From contig NZ_AJVC01000004.1 in the NCBI RefSeq assembly GCF_000261365.1, forward strand, positions 682,001 through 746,000: a DNA stretch of 64,000 nucleotides. Reading direction: 5' to 3'. Source of the stretch: Herbaspirillum sp. GW103. Its GTDB lineage: Bacteria; Pseudomonadota; Gammaproteobacteria; Burkholderiales; Burkholderiaceae_D. The notes under the pieces are model-generated. The model was given only the letters and a program-made list of their open reading frames with translations. It had not been told where the DNA came from and did no database searches. Positions 55,564 through 64,000 of the stretch are shown here, piece after piece. A program made the position numbers and the translations under genes. Position 1 is the first letter of the stretch. Each line of letters begins with the position of its first letter.

Positions 55564-55914
55564 GTGTTCTCCTGCCCTCGCTCGCCACCGGCACCAGGTA
55601 CCGGTGAGAGGACGATGATGTATGGCTTGCGGGCGGCGCCGGCCGGTGCGGTGACAGGGGCGCCATGCTTTTGGATGGTCAGGAAGCGTCAGTTTCTGAT
55701 GAGAAACCCTGACCGTTTTTTCCCGCCGCGCGGAAAAAAGGACGAAGCTTATTGACTTATGCCCCTTGCCGTCAAGCCGCATCGAATAAATAGGGTCAAA
55801 ATGCCTCGGGGGTGATCAAAAAGCCCACAAACAGGCACAAAAAAGCCCCGCAAAGCGGGGCTGGTGTTGTGTTGCGGGAAACTTCACGCGGACCGGACGA
55901 GTGTCAGCGCATCG
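55564..55914. other. symporter promoter region and glcF 3' region
   Basis: Holds two inverted repeats upstream of the symporter: GTCAG-TTTC with GAAA-CCCTGAC at 55688-55713, and TTTTTTCC/GGAAAAAA at 55715-55739. Either could bind a regulator of dicarboxylate uptake. The glc operon terminator (below) is also here. No ORF is supported. Confidence 0.5.
55839..55862 (-). terminator. terminator of the glc operon
   Basis: On the minus strand AGCCCCGC-TTT-GCGGGGCT is followed by a run of Ts: a perfect 8-bp stem with a 3-base loop, 52 bp after the glcF stop. Confidence 0.93.
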
Positions 55915-57159
55915 TCAGGAAGGTGCTTGCAGGGCGGCGTCCAGCAATTCGATCCAGTGTCGCACCGGGGTCTCGGTCCCGGATTGCAGGTGCGTGACGC
56001 AACCGATGTTGCCGGTGACGATCATGTCCGGATCGGTGGCCTGCAGCTTGCTGATCTTGTTGTCGCGCAGACGATAGGACAGCTCCGGTTGCAATACCGA
56101 ATAAGTCCCCGCCGAACCGCAGCAGAGATGGCTGTCGGCACAAAGTTGTACATCCACGCCGGCCGCGCGCAGGATGCCTTCGACCTTGCCGCGGATCTTC
56201 TGGCCATGCTGCAGGGTGCAGGGCGGATGATAGGCCACGCGCTTGCCGTTGAAATCCCTGAGCTTGTGCTGCAGCTGCTGTTCGAACTCGGGCAGGATCT
56301 CGCTGATGTCGCGCGTCATGTGGGAGATGCGGCGCGCCTTCTCGGCATAGTCCGGATCGTGTTGCAGCAGGTGGCCGTATTCCTTGACGGTGGCACCGCA
56401 GCCCGAGGCATTCATGACGATGGTATCGGCACGGATACCATCGCGGCCTTCAATGTAGGGCCACCAGGCGTCGATATTGCGGCGCATGTCGTCCAGGCCG
56501 CCATCCTGATCATTGAGGTGATAACGGATGGCACCGCAGCAGCCGGCCTTGGGCGGCGCGAACAATTGCACGCCGAGCGCATCGAGCACGCGCGCAGTGG
56601 CGCTGTTGATGTTGGGGGCCATCGACGGCTGCACGCAACCTTCAAGCAGCAGCATCTGGCGCGCATGGGTGCGCGTGGGCCAGGTTCCGGCCTCCTGCGG
56701 CAGCGGCACCTTGTTCTGCAGCAGCTTGGGCAGCAGCGGGCGCACCATCTGCCCCGCCTTCATGGCCGGACGGAAGATCCACTTGCGCGGCACCAGTTCC
56801 TTCAGGGCGGTGCGCAAGACACGCTCGCCGAAGGGACGCTGCACCTGCTCTTCCACCACCTTGCGGCCGATGTCGACCAGTCGTCCGTACTGCACCCCGG
56901 ACGGGCAAGTCGATTCGCAGTTGCGGCAGGTCAGGCAACGGTCCAGGTGCGATTGCGTGGCGGCCGTGGCGGGCTTGCCTTCGAGCACCTGCTTGATGAG
57001 ATAGATGCGGCCGCGTGGCCCGTCCAGTTCATCGCCCAGCAATTGATAGGTGGGACAAGTGGCGGTACAGAAACCGCAATGCACACAGGAACGCAGGATG
57101 CTGTCGGCTTCCTCGCCGGCCTGGGTGTTGCGGATGAAATCAGCCAAGTTGGTCTGCAT
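55915..57159 (-). CDS. glcF: glycolate oxidase iron-sulfur subunit GlcF
   Basis: A 414-residue protein with two 4Fe-4S ferredoxin clusters near the N-terminus (CVHCGFCTATCP and CLTCRNCESTCPSG) and two CCG domains later (GCCGAIRY and LCCGSAGTYS). It carries electrons from GlcD/GlcE to the respiratory chain. It lies 24 bp after glcE on the same strand and ends the operon. Confidence 0.96.
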   Translation of the reverse strand: MQTNLADFIRNTQAGEEADSILRSCVHCGFCTATCPTYQLLGDELDGPRGRIYLIKQVLEGKPATAATQSHLDRCLTCRNCESTCPSGVQYGRLVDIGRKVVEEQVQRPFGERVLRTALKELVPRKWIFRPAMKAGQMVRPLLPKLLQNKVPLPQEAGTWPTRTHARQMLLLEGCVQPSMAPNINSATARVLDALGVQLFAPPKAGCCGAIRYHLNDQDGGLDDMRRNIDAWWPYIEGRDGIRADTIVMNASGCGATVKEYGHLLQHDPDYAEKARRISHMTRDISEILPEFEQQLQHKLRDFNGKRVAYHPPCTLQHGQKIRGKVEGILRAAGVDVQLCADSHLCCGSAGTYSVLQPELSYRLRDNKISKLQATDPDMIVTGNIGCVTHLQSGTETPVRHWIELLDAALQAPS

Positions 57160-57183
57160 GATGATCGCTTGGAAAAGAGGCGC

Positions 57184-58257
57184 TTACAGGCTGGCGTACA
57201 GGCGGCCGGGATTGAAGATGCCCTGCGGGTCGAATTGCTGCTTGAGACGGCGATGGATCATTTCCACCGCGGGCTGCAAGGGATGGAAGACACCGATGCC
57301 CTTGTCACCGCCGCGATGCAGGCTGGCGTGACCACCGACGGCCAGTGCGGCGGCACGGATGGCGACGGCATCCACATTGGATTCCGGACGCAGCCAGCGC
57401 TGTGCCCCGCCCCACTCGATCAGCTGGCGGCCCGGCAGGTCGATGGGCGGGGCCACCGACGGCACGGACAGACGCCACAGCGGGGCTTGCAGGTCGGCGA
57501 AGAAGGGATGCGTCTGCTCGCGCAGGTCGGTCCAGTAATCTTCCGGATTGCTTAATTCGGTGCCACCCATCTTTTTGATTGCTGAATCCACGGCGGCCTG
57601 TGCGCCCGACAAACGGATGGTGAGCACATTGTTGACCCAGGCGCTGGCTACCAGCGGCAGGGGTTGTCCTGCGCTCTGGTTCAGCAGGCGCAGCGCGCCC
57701 TCCTGGTTGATCTCGAAGACGCGGGTGCTGCTGGCAATCGGTCGCGGCAATACTTTCAGCGAGACCTGCAGGATCAGGCCCAGGGTGCCCAGCGAACCGG
57801 CCAGCAGGCGCGAGATGTCGTAACCGGCGACGTTCTTCATGACCTGTCCGCCGAAGTGCAGTTGCTCGCCCTGCGCATCCATCAGCACGGCACCCAGCAC
57901 GAAATCACGCACGGCGCCGGCACTGGCGCGCGAGGGACCGGACAGACCCGCAGCCACCATGCCGCCGACGGTGGCCGCGCCGCCGAAGCGCGGCGGCTCC
58001 CAGGCCAGCATCTGATTGTGCTCGGCCAGGGCGGCATCGATCTCGGCCAGCGATGTCCCGCAGCGGGCGGTGATGACCAGCTCGGTCGGCTCGTAGTCGA
58101 TGATGCCGCGGTAGGCGCGCGTGTCGAGCACGTCACCGGTGGGCTCTTGTCCGTACCAGTCCTTGGTGCCGCCACCACGGATCTGCAGAGGGCGACCGGA
58201 GAGGATGCGTTCGCGGAAGGAGGCCAGCACGGCCTCCATGTCTTGTTGTGCTTGCAT
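57184..58257 (-). CDS. glcE: glycolate oxidase FAD-binding subunit GlcE
   Basis: A 357-residue FAD-linked oxidase subunit with the PCMH-type FAD domain (RGGGTKDWYG; the FGGAATVGGMVAAGLSGPSR segment with GAVRDFVLG). It is shorter than GlcD, as is normal for GlcE. It is two bases after glcD, and both are needed for glycolate dehydrogenase activity. Confidence 0.95.
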   Translation of the reverse strand: MQAQQDMEAVLASFRERILSGRPLQIRGGGTKDWYGQEPTGDVLDTRAYRGIIDYEPTELVITARCGTSLAEIDAALAEHNQMLAWEPPRFGGAATVGGMVAAGLSGPSRASAGAVRDFVLGAVLMDAQGEQLHFGGQVMKNVAGYDISRLLAGSLGTLGLILQVSLKVLPRPIASSTRVFEINQEGALRLLNQSAGQPLPLVASAWVNNVLTIRLSGAQAAVDSAIKKMGGTELSNPEDYWTDLREQTHPFFADLQAPLWRLSVPSVAPPIDLPGRQLIEWGGAQRWLRPESNVDAVAIRAAALAVGGHASLHRGGDKGIGVFHPLQPAVEMIHRRLKQQFDPQGIFNPGRLYASL

Positions 58258-58259
58258 GG

Positions 58260-59747
58260 TCAGAATCTCGGCAGATCGGGGAAGCGCAGCTGGCCGCGCT
58301 GCACGTGCATCTTGCCGTACTCGGCACAGCGATGCAGGGTGGGAATGGCCTTATCCGGATTGAGCAGGAAGGCCGGGTCGAAGGCACGCTTCAACTTGAA
58401 GAAGGCCTCGCGCTCGGCGGGAGAAAACTGTACGCACATGGAGTTGATCTTCTCGATGCCCACGCCGTGTTCGCCGGTGATGGTGCCGCCCACTTCCACG
58501 CACAGCTCCAGGATCTCGGCGCCGAACAGTTCGGCACGGTGGAATTCGTCGGCGATGTTGGCATCGAAGAGGATCAGCGGATGCAGGTTGCCATCGCCCG
58601 CATGGAAGACGTTGGCGCAGCGCAGGCCGTATTTCTTTTCCATCTCGGCGATGCCCAGCAGCACCTGCGCCAGCTTCTTGCGCGGGATGGTGCCATCCAT
58701 GCAGTAGTAGTCGGGCGAGATGCGGCCCGCCGCCGGGAAGGCATTCTTGCGGCCGGACCAGAAGCGCAGGCGCTCGGCTTCCGACTGCGAACAGGCAATC
58801 GCCGTCGCGCCGCTGGCGTTGAGCACGTCGGTCATGCGGCCGATTTCTTCTTCCACTTCTTCCACGGTGCCGTCGGATTCGCACAGCAGGATGGCTTCGG
58901 CATCGATGTCATAGCCGGCTTTCACGAACGGCTCGACCATGCGCGAGCTGGTCTTGTCCATCATCTCCAGCCCGGCGGGGATGATGCCGGCGGCGATCAC
59001 GTTGGCCACCGCATTGCCGCCTTTGACCACATCGTCGAAGGAAGCCATGATCACGCGCGCCGCCTGGGGCTTGGGCACCAGCTTGACGGTCACTTCGGTG
59101 ACCACGCCCAGCATGCCTTCGGAACCGATGAAGACGGCCAGCAGATCCAGTCCCGGCGCATCCAGTGCGCCACTGCCCAGTTCCACCACTTCGCCTTCGA
59201 TGCTGACCATGCGTACGCGCAGCACGTTGTGCACCGTCAGGCCGTATTTCAGGCAGTGCACCCCGCCCGAATTCTCGGCCACGTTGCCGCCGATGGAACA
59301 GGCGATCTGCGAGGACGGGTCCGGGGCGTAATACAGGCCGTGCGGGGCGGCCGCTTCGGAGATGGCCAGGTTGCGCACGCCGGGCTGGACCACGGCGGTG
59401 CGCGAATATTTGTCCAGTTTGACGATCTGGTTGAACTTGGCAGTGGAGACCACCACGCCATCGGCAATGGGCATGGCCCCACCAGAGAGGCCGGTACCGG
59501 CGCCGCGCGGCACGATCTGCACCTGCAGTTGGTGGCAGGTCTTCATGATGGCGACGACCTGCGCCTCGTTCTCGGGCAGCACCACCACCATGGGCAGCTG
59601 GCGATAGGCGGCCAGGCCGTCGCATTCGTAGGGGCGGGTATCTTCCTCGTCGAACAGCACGCAGTGCGCGGGGACGACCCGGCGTAGCGCATCGACGACT
59701 TCGCGCTGGCGGGCCGGCGCGAAGGACGGTTGGGCGGGAGCATTCAT
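58260..59747 (-). CDS. glcD: glycolate oxidase catalytic subunit GlcD
   Basis: A 495-residue FAD-binding 2-hydroxyacid dehydrogenase subunit. The FAD loop is PRGAGTGLSGGAMP, then GGNVAENSGGVHCLKYG, with the C-terminal GEHGVGIEK signature of the VAO oxidase family. It oxidises glycolate to glyoxylate together with GlcE and GlcF. The order glcD-glcE-glcF with close spacing supports the name over D-lactate dehydrogenase. Confidence 0.96.
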   Translation of the reverse strand: MNAPAQPSFAPARQREVVDALRRVVPAHCVLFDEEDTRPYECDGLAAYRQLPMVVVLPENEAQVVAIMKTCHQLQVQIVPRGAGTGLSGGAMPIADGVVVSTAKFNQIVKLDKYSRTAVVQPGVRNLAISEAAAPHGLYYAPDPSSQIACSIGGNVAENSGGVHCLKYGLTVHNVLRVRMVSIEGEVVELGSGALDAPGLDLLAVFIGSEGMLGVVTEVTVKLVPKPQAARVIMASFDDVVKGGNAVANVIAAGIIPAGLEMMDKTSSRMVEPFVKAGYDIDAEAILLCESDGTVEEVEEEIGRMTDVLNASGATAIACSQSEAERLRFWSGRKNAFPAAGRISPDYYCMDGTIPRKKLAQVLLGIAEMEKKYGLRCANVFHAGDGNLHPLILFDANIADEFHRAELFGAEILELCVEVGGTITGEHGVGIEKINSMCVQFSPAEREAFFKLKRAFDPAFLLNPDKAIPTLHRCAEYGKMHVQRGQLRFPDLPRF

Positions 59748-59938
59748 GCTGGACCTCGGCGGTAAGCTAGGCAGGCGTGCGGCGCTGGATGTCCCTCTTC
59801 TTGCATCCGGTGCTGCGGCTCACGCTGTCTCGTTTGTTGTCGACCCGCATGGGGCGGGCTTTTTCAGTCCGACAAGTGTAACGAATTTTGCCGCTCTGCA
59901 CGGTCCCCTGTTGTCTGACGGCCCACTGAAAAGAATTT

Positions 59939-59971
59939 CCGGCCGCCGTGAATTATTTTCAGGGCGGCCGG
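59939..59971 (-). terminator. terminator after the LysR gene
   Basis: CCGGCCGCC (59939-59947) and GGCGGCCGG (59963-59971) form a 9-bp stem with a 15-base AT-rich loop, and TTCTTTTC follows on the minus strand. Confidence 0.78.
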
Positions 59972-59998
59972 ACCAGAGAGAGGTGATGCAAAGGCGAG

Positions 59999-60889
59999 TC
60001 AGATGTTGCGGAAGGCGTTCTGGATCCAGCTGATGAAGGTATCGACCTCGGGCCGCTCGCGCACGGCGCGTTCGTAGACCACGTAATACGCATGCGGCGG
60101 GGTGCGCAGGCGCACGTCGAACAGTTCCACGATCTCGCCCCGGGCCAGCAGTTCTTCGGCGAAATGCTGGCGCGTGAGGCCGATGCCGTAGCCATGGCGC
60201 ACGGCTTCCAGCAACAGGCCCAGGTCATCCACGCGCAACCCCGCCGAGGGTTCCACCCAGTCTTTCAGACCGGCCGCCTCGAACCAGGGCTGCCAGGGTT
60301 CCAGTGCCGAACGCAGCAGGGTCGCATGCTGCAGGTCGGCGGGCGATTTCATCGGCGGCAGGGTCTTCAGGTAGCCGGGGCTGGCCACGGCAAAGGCAGG
60401 TTCTTCGAACAGCTTCTCGGTGATGATGTTGGGATAGTTGCCGGCCCCGAAACGGATCTCGACGTCACTCTCCGACAGCGACAGGTCATACAGCGGCACC
60501 GACAGGTAGAGCTCGACCACGATCTCCGGATGACGCTGGGTGAAGTCGGCAATGCGCGGCATGAGCAGGTGGCGCGCGAAGGTGGGCGGCAGCATCACCT
60601 TGATCTTGGGCTGCACGGCGGCATTGCGATGGGGCATCGGGAAATCGGTCAGCGTACGCAAGGCGCTGCGGACCACGTCCAGATAGCGCCGACCGAATTC
60701 GGACAGCCCGATGGAGCGTCCATCGCGATAGAACAGGCGCTCGCCGACGAATTCTTCCAGCAGACGGATCCGGTGCGACAGCGCCGAGGGGGTAATGCAC
60801 AACTCCTCGGCGGCAATCGCGAAGGAGTTGTGGCGGGCTGCAGCCTCGAAGGCGGACAGGGCATGGACGGGGGGGAGGCGGGTAGCCAT
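59999..60889 (-). CDS. LysR-family regulator (GcvA-like)
   Basis: A 296-residue LysR-type regulator with the GcvA-like N-terminus LPPVHALSAFEAAARHNSFA and the HTH at residues 7-65. The ATG at 60889 is preferred; the outer start is a TTG at 60916. It lies between glcDEF and the D-lactate dehydrogenase-like gene, all leftward, and may regulate either or both. Confidence 0.91.
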   Translation of the reverse strand: MATRLPPVHALSAFEAAARHNSFAIAAEELCITPSALSHRIRLLEEFVGERLFYRDGRSIGLSEFGRRYLDVVRSALRTLTDFPMPHRNAAVQPKIKVMLPPTFARHLLMPRIADFTQRHPEIVVELYLSVPLYDLSLSESDVEIRFGAGNYPNIITEKLFEEPAFAVASPGYLKTLPPMKSPADLQHATLLRSALEPWQPWFEAAGLKDWVEPSAGLRVDDLGLLLEAVRHGYGIGLTRQHFAEELLARGEIVELFDVRLRTPPHAYYVVYERAVRERPEVDTFISWIQNAFRNI

Positions 60890-61014
60890 GGATGGTGGAT
60901 TCCTGCAGCGGTTCAAGCAAAACTGATGAAAACTAACATTGCGTTACCGAAAAACTAAAAGGGCAAGAGCATGAAACCAGGTTTTTCTTCCCTGGCCTGC
61001 CTGACACATCGACC

Positions 61015-62430
61015 TCACTGCTCCCAGCGCAGGATCTTGCCGGGGTTCATGATGTTCTTCGGATCGAGCGCATGCTTGATGGCGCGCATGACGGCAATGG
61101 CGCCGTCGCCATGCTCCTGGATCAGGAAGTCCATCTTGTGCAGGCCCACGCCGTGTTCTCCGGTGCAGGTGCCATCCATGTCGAGGGCACGCGCCACCAT
61201 GCGGGCGTTGACGCCTTCGGCGCGGGCGATGTCGGCGGGGTCATTCGGATCCACCATCATCTGCACGTGGAAATTGCCATCGCCGACATGGCCGATGATG
61301 GCGTGGATCAGGCCCTGCTCTTCGCAATTGGCCTTGGTGGCCAGCACGCATTCGGCCAGGCGCGAGATTGGTACGCAGCAGTCGGTAGAAATCGCGCGCG
61401 CCCCCGGACGCAATTGCAGCAGCGCGAAGTAGGCGTTGTGACGGGCGGTCCACAGGCGTGTGCGGTCTTCGGGACGGGTCGCCCATTCGAAGCCGAGGGC
61501 ATGAAATTCGCGGGCGATGTCCTGGACCAGTTCGGCCTGTTCCTTGACACCATTGTCGCTGCCATGGAATTCAAACAGCAGCAGCGGATTGACCGGCAGG
61601 TTCAGCTTGTCGTGGGCATTGATAGCGCGTACGCCATTTTCATCGAGCAGCTCCACGCGCGCCAGGGGCACGCCCATCTGGATGGTCTGGATGACGGTGT
61701 TGACGGCGTCGGCGACGGTGGGGAAAGAACAGATCGCCGCCGAAATGGCCTCGGGCTGGGGATACAGACGCACGGTCACTTCGGTGATGATGCCCAGCGT
61801 GCCTTCGCTGCCGACATAGATGCGGGTCAGGTCGTAGCCGGCCGAGGACTTCTTGGCGCGGGTACCGGTCTTGATGATCTCGCCCTGGGCGGTCACCACC
61901 GTCAGGGTCAGGGTGTTTTCCTTCATCGTGCCGTAGCGCACGGCATTGGTGCCCGATGCGCGGGTGGAAGCCATGCCGCCCAGCGAGGCATCGGCACCGG
62001 GGTCGATGGGGAAGAACAGTCCCGTATCCTTGATCTCCTGGTTCAACTGCTTGCGGGTGACACCGGCCTGGACGGTGGCGGTCAGGTCTTCGGCATTGAC
62101 GGCCAGGACCTGGTTCATCTGCGACAGGTCCACCGTCACGCCGCCCTGCAGGGCCAGCACGTGGCCCTCCAGCGAGGTGCCGGCACCGTAGGGGATGATG
62201 GGAGTGTCGTACTGGCTGCAGAGCTTGACGAAGGCGGCGACTTCCTCGGTGCTGTGGGCGAAGACCACGGCATCGGGCAGCATGGGATCGTAAGAGGATT
62301 CATCGCGACCGTGGTGCTCGCGCATGGCCAGGGTGGTGGAGCAGCGCTCGCCGAAGAGGGCCTTGAGCTCGTCGAGCAGGGCCTGGGGCACGGGGCGTTT
62401 CAGTTTCCGGGCGTCAACTAGGTGATTCAT
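61015..62430 (-). CDS. FAD-linked D-2-hydroxyacid dehydrogenase (D-lactate dehydrogenase, cytochrome type)
   Basis: A 471-residue flavoprotein of the Dld/GlcD family. The FAD loop is PYGAGTSLEGHVLALQGGVT, with GGMASTRASGTNAVRYG and the histidine motif IGHVGDGNFHVQMM. The C-terminal GEHGVGLHKMDFL and ALDPKNIMNPGKIL are typical of D-lactate dehydrogenases. Unlike GlcD, it needs no partner subunits. It lies 125 bp upstream of the LysR gene. Confidence 0.93.
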   Translation of the reverse strand: MNHLVDARKLKRPVPQALLDELKALFGERCSTTLAMREHHGRDESSYDPMLPDAVVFAHSTEEVAAFVKLCSQYDTPIIPYGAGTSLEGHVLALQGGVTVDLSQMNQVLAVNAEDLTATVQAGVTRKQLNQEIKDTGLFFPIDPGADASLGGMASTRASGTNAVRYGTMKENTLTLTVVTAQGEIIKTGTRAKKSSAGYDLTRIYVGSEGTLGIITEVTVRLYPQPEAISAAICSFPTVADAVNTVIQTIQMGVPLARVELLDENGVRAINAHDKLNLPVNPLLLFEFHGSDNGVKEQAELVQDIAREFHALGFEWATRPEDRTRLWTARHNAYFALLQLRPGARAISTDCCVPISRLAECVLATKANCEEQGLIHAIIGHVGDGNFHVQMMVDPNDPADIARAEGVNARMVARALDMDGTCTGEHGVGLHKMDFLIQEHGDGAIAVMRAIKHALDPKNIMNPGKILRWEQ

Positions 62431-62737
62431 GCAGATTCTCTCAGGGGTCTGGTGTCTCGGTTCTTGTTATGGTCTTGTGCGGGAAGGATGCAGGGGCCGG
62501 TGAAGCGGCATCGCTCGCCGCTCCAGTGGACTGACCACTGATCCAATCGGTGAATTTTACTCTCTTGCGGGCGCGAATTTGCGCAAATGTCGGCGCCCAA
62601 GCCGCGCAGTCAGACAAATCAAGTGAATTGTTTACGCAATTTTTCCAGCAGGCGCGGCGCGCCTCGCAAGGTGTGGGAAACACTTGCCTTGGCCCTTGCT
62701 TGCGCTTAAGCTGCCCGGCGAATCAACAAGGAGCATG
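62431..62737. other. intergenic region, D-lactate dehydrogenase to cobalamin adenosyltransferase
   Basis: A 307-bp divergent gap. AATTTGCGCAAAT at about 62574-62586 is a near-palindrome that could be an operator. No ORF or terminator is supported. Confidence 0.4.
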
Positions 62738-63292
62738 ATGGGTAACCGACTTTCCAAGATCGCCACCCGCACGGGCGACGATGGCAGCACCGGCCTGGGC
62801 GATGGCAGTCGCGTGGGCAAGGACAGCCTGCGCATCCAGGCACTGGGTGATGTGGATGAATTGAATTCGCAGCTGGGCCTGCTGCTGTGCGAGACGCTGC
62901 CGGCTGCGCTGCGGGAGGAACTGGTGTCGATCCAGCACGACCTGTTCGACCTGGGCGGAGAGCTCTGCATTCCCGGTTATACGGTGCTGGCCGATGCGCA
63001 CCTGGCGCGGCTGGATGCGCTGCTGGAGAAATACAACGCCACCCTGCCCCCGTTGAAGGAATTCATCCTGCCGGGCGGCTCACGCACGGCGGCGCTGGCA
63101 CATGTATGCCGCACTGTGTGCCGCCGCGCCGAGCGCAGCGTGGTGATGCTGGAAAAATCGGAGGCGGGGGTGAATGCCCCGGCACGGCAGTATCTGAATC
63201 GCCTCTCCGACCTGTGCTTCGTACTGGCGCGCGTACTCAATCGCGAAGCGGGCGGGCAGGACGTGTTGTGGGAGAAGGGGCGGGAGCGCTGA
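62738..63292 (+). CDS. cob(I)yrinic acid a,c-diamide adenosyltransferase (PduO type)
   Basis: A 184-residue PduO-type ATP:corrinoid adenosyltransferase. The N-terminal ATP motif is KIATRTGDDGSTGLGDGSRV, followed by ALGDVDELNSQLGLL, and the C-terminal signature is AVCRRAERSVV-like (CRRAERSVVMLEKSE) with YLNRLSDLCFVLARVLNRE. It makes adenosylcobalamin. AAGGAG precedes a pair of ATGs; the second (62738) has the better spacing. Confidence 0.95.
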   Translation: MGNRLSKIATRTGDDGSTGLGDGSRVGKDSLRIQALGDVDELNSQLGLLLCETLPAALREELVSIQHDLFDLGGELCIPGYTVLADAHLARLDALLEKYNATLPPLKEFILPGGSRTAALAHVCRTVCRRAERSVVMLEKSEAGVNAPARQYLNRLSDLCFVLARVLNREAGGQDVLWEKGRER

Positions 63293-63323
63293 GCGCACTC
63301 CCGCTGCGAGGCGAGGACGAAGG

Positions 63324-64000
63324 CTACTGCGACGCGTCGGTCGGTTTGCTGCGCGCCAGACGCCAGGCGATCCCGCCCAGGGTGGCAACGGCGAGGATCA
63401 AGGTCATCCAGAGCACGATGTGGCGGGCACTGGCCGCAATGCGCGGCTCCTTTTCCTGCGCCATCGGCAGCCGTACACCCAGCGTGGCGATGCCCGTCTC
63501 GGGATGCGCGCCCATCAGCAATTCCCCGGTCGGCTGCGCCACCGCCGTGAGCGCGGCATTGCCCGCGCCGATCCTGAACGGCGCTGATCCCCGTGCTACG
63601 AAGGTCAGCTGCGCCGGGCGCCAGCCCAGGCTCACCTGAGGCAAGCCACTGCCGAGGCCGCCGTTGCGCATGTCCACCAAGATGCGCCAGTCACGCGCGG
63701 ACGTGGCCTCGAATTGCAACGGTGCCGAGCGCTCCTCTCCTGACTTTCCTTGCAAGCGGAACGCGGTTCCCGTGGCGATGCCGCGCCAGGCTGCCTTGGC
63801 ATCATCGCGGCTCTGCAAGCTGACCTTGGCGATGGTATTGGGCTGCGGCAAATCGATGCGCAGGCTTTCTACCGGATAGACGCCGCCGCTGGCGAACACA
63901 TATTCTCCCGCCTGGCTGCCGGCTCGGACCTGCGCTGCGGCCTGCCAGCGCAAGGGGGCGGCGCCGCTCCCGGCGACTGGCTCCGCCAGCAAGGTCTCGG
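63324..64000 (-). CDS. DUF3999-family membrane protein (partial)
   Basis: The 3' part of a gene whose start lies beyond the window. At least 222 residues are visible, mostly beta-rich (VYPVESLRIDLPQPNTIAKV, then VSLQSRDDAKAAWRGIATG), ending in one C-terminal TM helix (IVLWMTLILAVATLGGIAWR) and a short basic tail. The pattern and length fit DUF3999 proteins, usually encoded next to a DUF2339 membrane protein. The function is unknown. Confidence 0.8.
   Translation of the reverse strand, partial: ETLLAEPVAGSGAAPLRWQAAAQVRAGSQAGEYVFASGGVYPVESLRIDLPQPNTIAKVSLQSRDDAKAAWRGIATGTAFRLQGKSGEERSAPLQFEATSARDWRILVDMRNGGLGSGLPQVSLGWRPAQLTFVARGSAPFRIGAGNAALTAVAQPTGELLMGAHPETGIATLGVRLPMAQEKEPRIAASARHIVLWMTLILAVATLGGIAWRLARSKPTDASQ

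Noticed and set aside
54280-55755. 491-codon plus-strand ORF over the symporter
   Set aside because: The same antisense pattern; the symporter motifs on the minus strand are unambiguous.
58260-62430. Two copies of glcD
   Set aside because: The gene at 61015 shares the FAD fold but has D-lactate dehydrogenase-type C-terminal motifs and no E/F partners, so it is not a duplicate glycolate oxidase subunit.

Overview
The window is 64 kb of GC-rich chromosome from a betaproteobacterium, most likely a Herbaspirillum-like member of the Oxalobacteraceae. That placement rests on gene content (glcDEF glycolate oxidase, oxyR and ubiA in one neighbourhood, a proC-yggS-pilT cluster, TRAP and Leu/urea-type ABC transporters, many LysR and GntR regulators) and on codon use. 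It is a judgement from family knowledge, not a database result. No rRNA, tRNA or CRISPR array was seen.

Layout. 1-2.1 kb: start of a kdp potassium-uptake operon (a 37-codon membrane ORF, kdpF, kdpA; kdpB lies outside). 2.3-4.5 kb: a membrane diguanylate cyclase. 4.8-15.4 kb: a divergent nitrogen-compound catabolic locus. Leftward it has an Ntn-hydrolase of the gamma-glutamyltransferase/HpxW type, HpxZ, a three-domain fused ABC permease-ATPase-ATPase, a second permease and a binding protein. Rightward it has an NTF2-like protein, a PuuE-like deacetylase, an AMI1-like amidase and a GntR/FCD regulator, with a perfect palindrome between the two arms. 15.4-18.3 kb: a TetR-controlled oxidoreductase pair. 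18.3-24.9 kb: MFS transporter, GlxA-type regulator, metallophosphoesterase, an unknown protein, PPK2 and OxyR. 24.9-29.3 kb: ugpBAEC glycerol-3-phosphate uptake. 29.7-35.6 kb: ubiA, tpm, an NlpD-like lipoprotein coupled to proC, yggS, pilT and glutathione peroxidase. 35.6-41.3 kb: a PhnD-like binding protein overlapping a GGDEF-EAL gene, a sensorless sigma-54 activator and a LysR regulator.

41.3-44.7 kb is a low-GC island. It carries a frameshifted CHC2 zinc-finger (primase-like) gene, a CoiA-like zinc-ribbon gene, a fragment of a type VI secretion effector, an orphan ORF, and a 273-bp palindromic MITE-like element with 29-bp terminal inverted repeats. This is the most unusual stretch.

44.7-54.2 kb: two SDR dehydrogenases and a TRAP transporter (leftward), then thiolase, acyl-CoA ligase and two tandem PPC/DUF296 proteins (rightward), with palindromic operators between the two groups. 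54.3-62.4 kb: dicarboxylate symporter, glcDEF, a LysR regulator and a D-lactate dehydrogenase-like flavoprotein. 62.7-64 kb: ATP:cobalamin adenosyltransferase and the 3' part of a DUF3999 membrane protein cut by the window end.

Start codons were moved inward wherever a Shine-Dalgarno sequence, signal peptide or family N-terminus favoured a later start.
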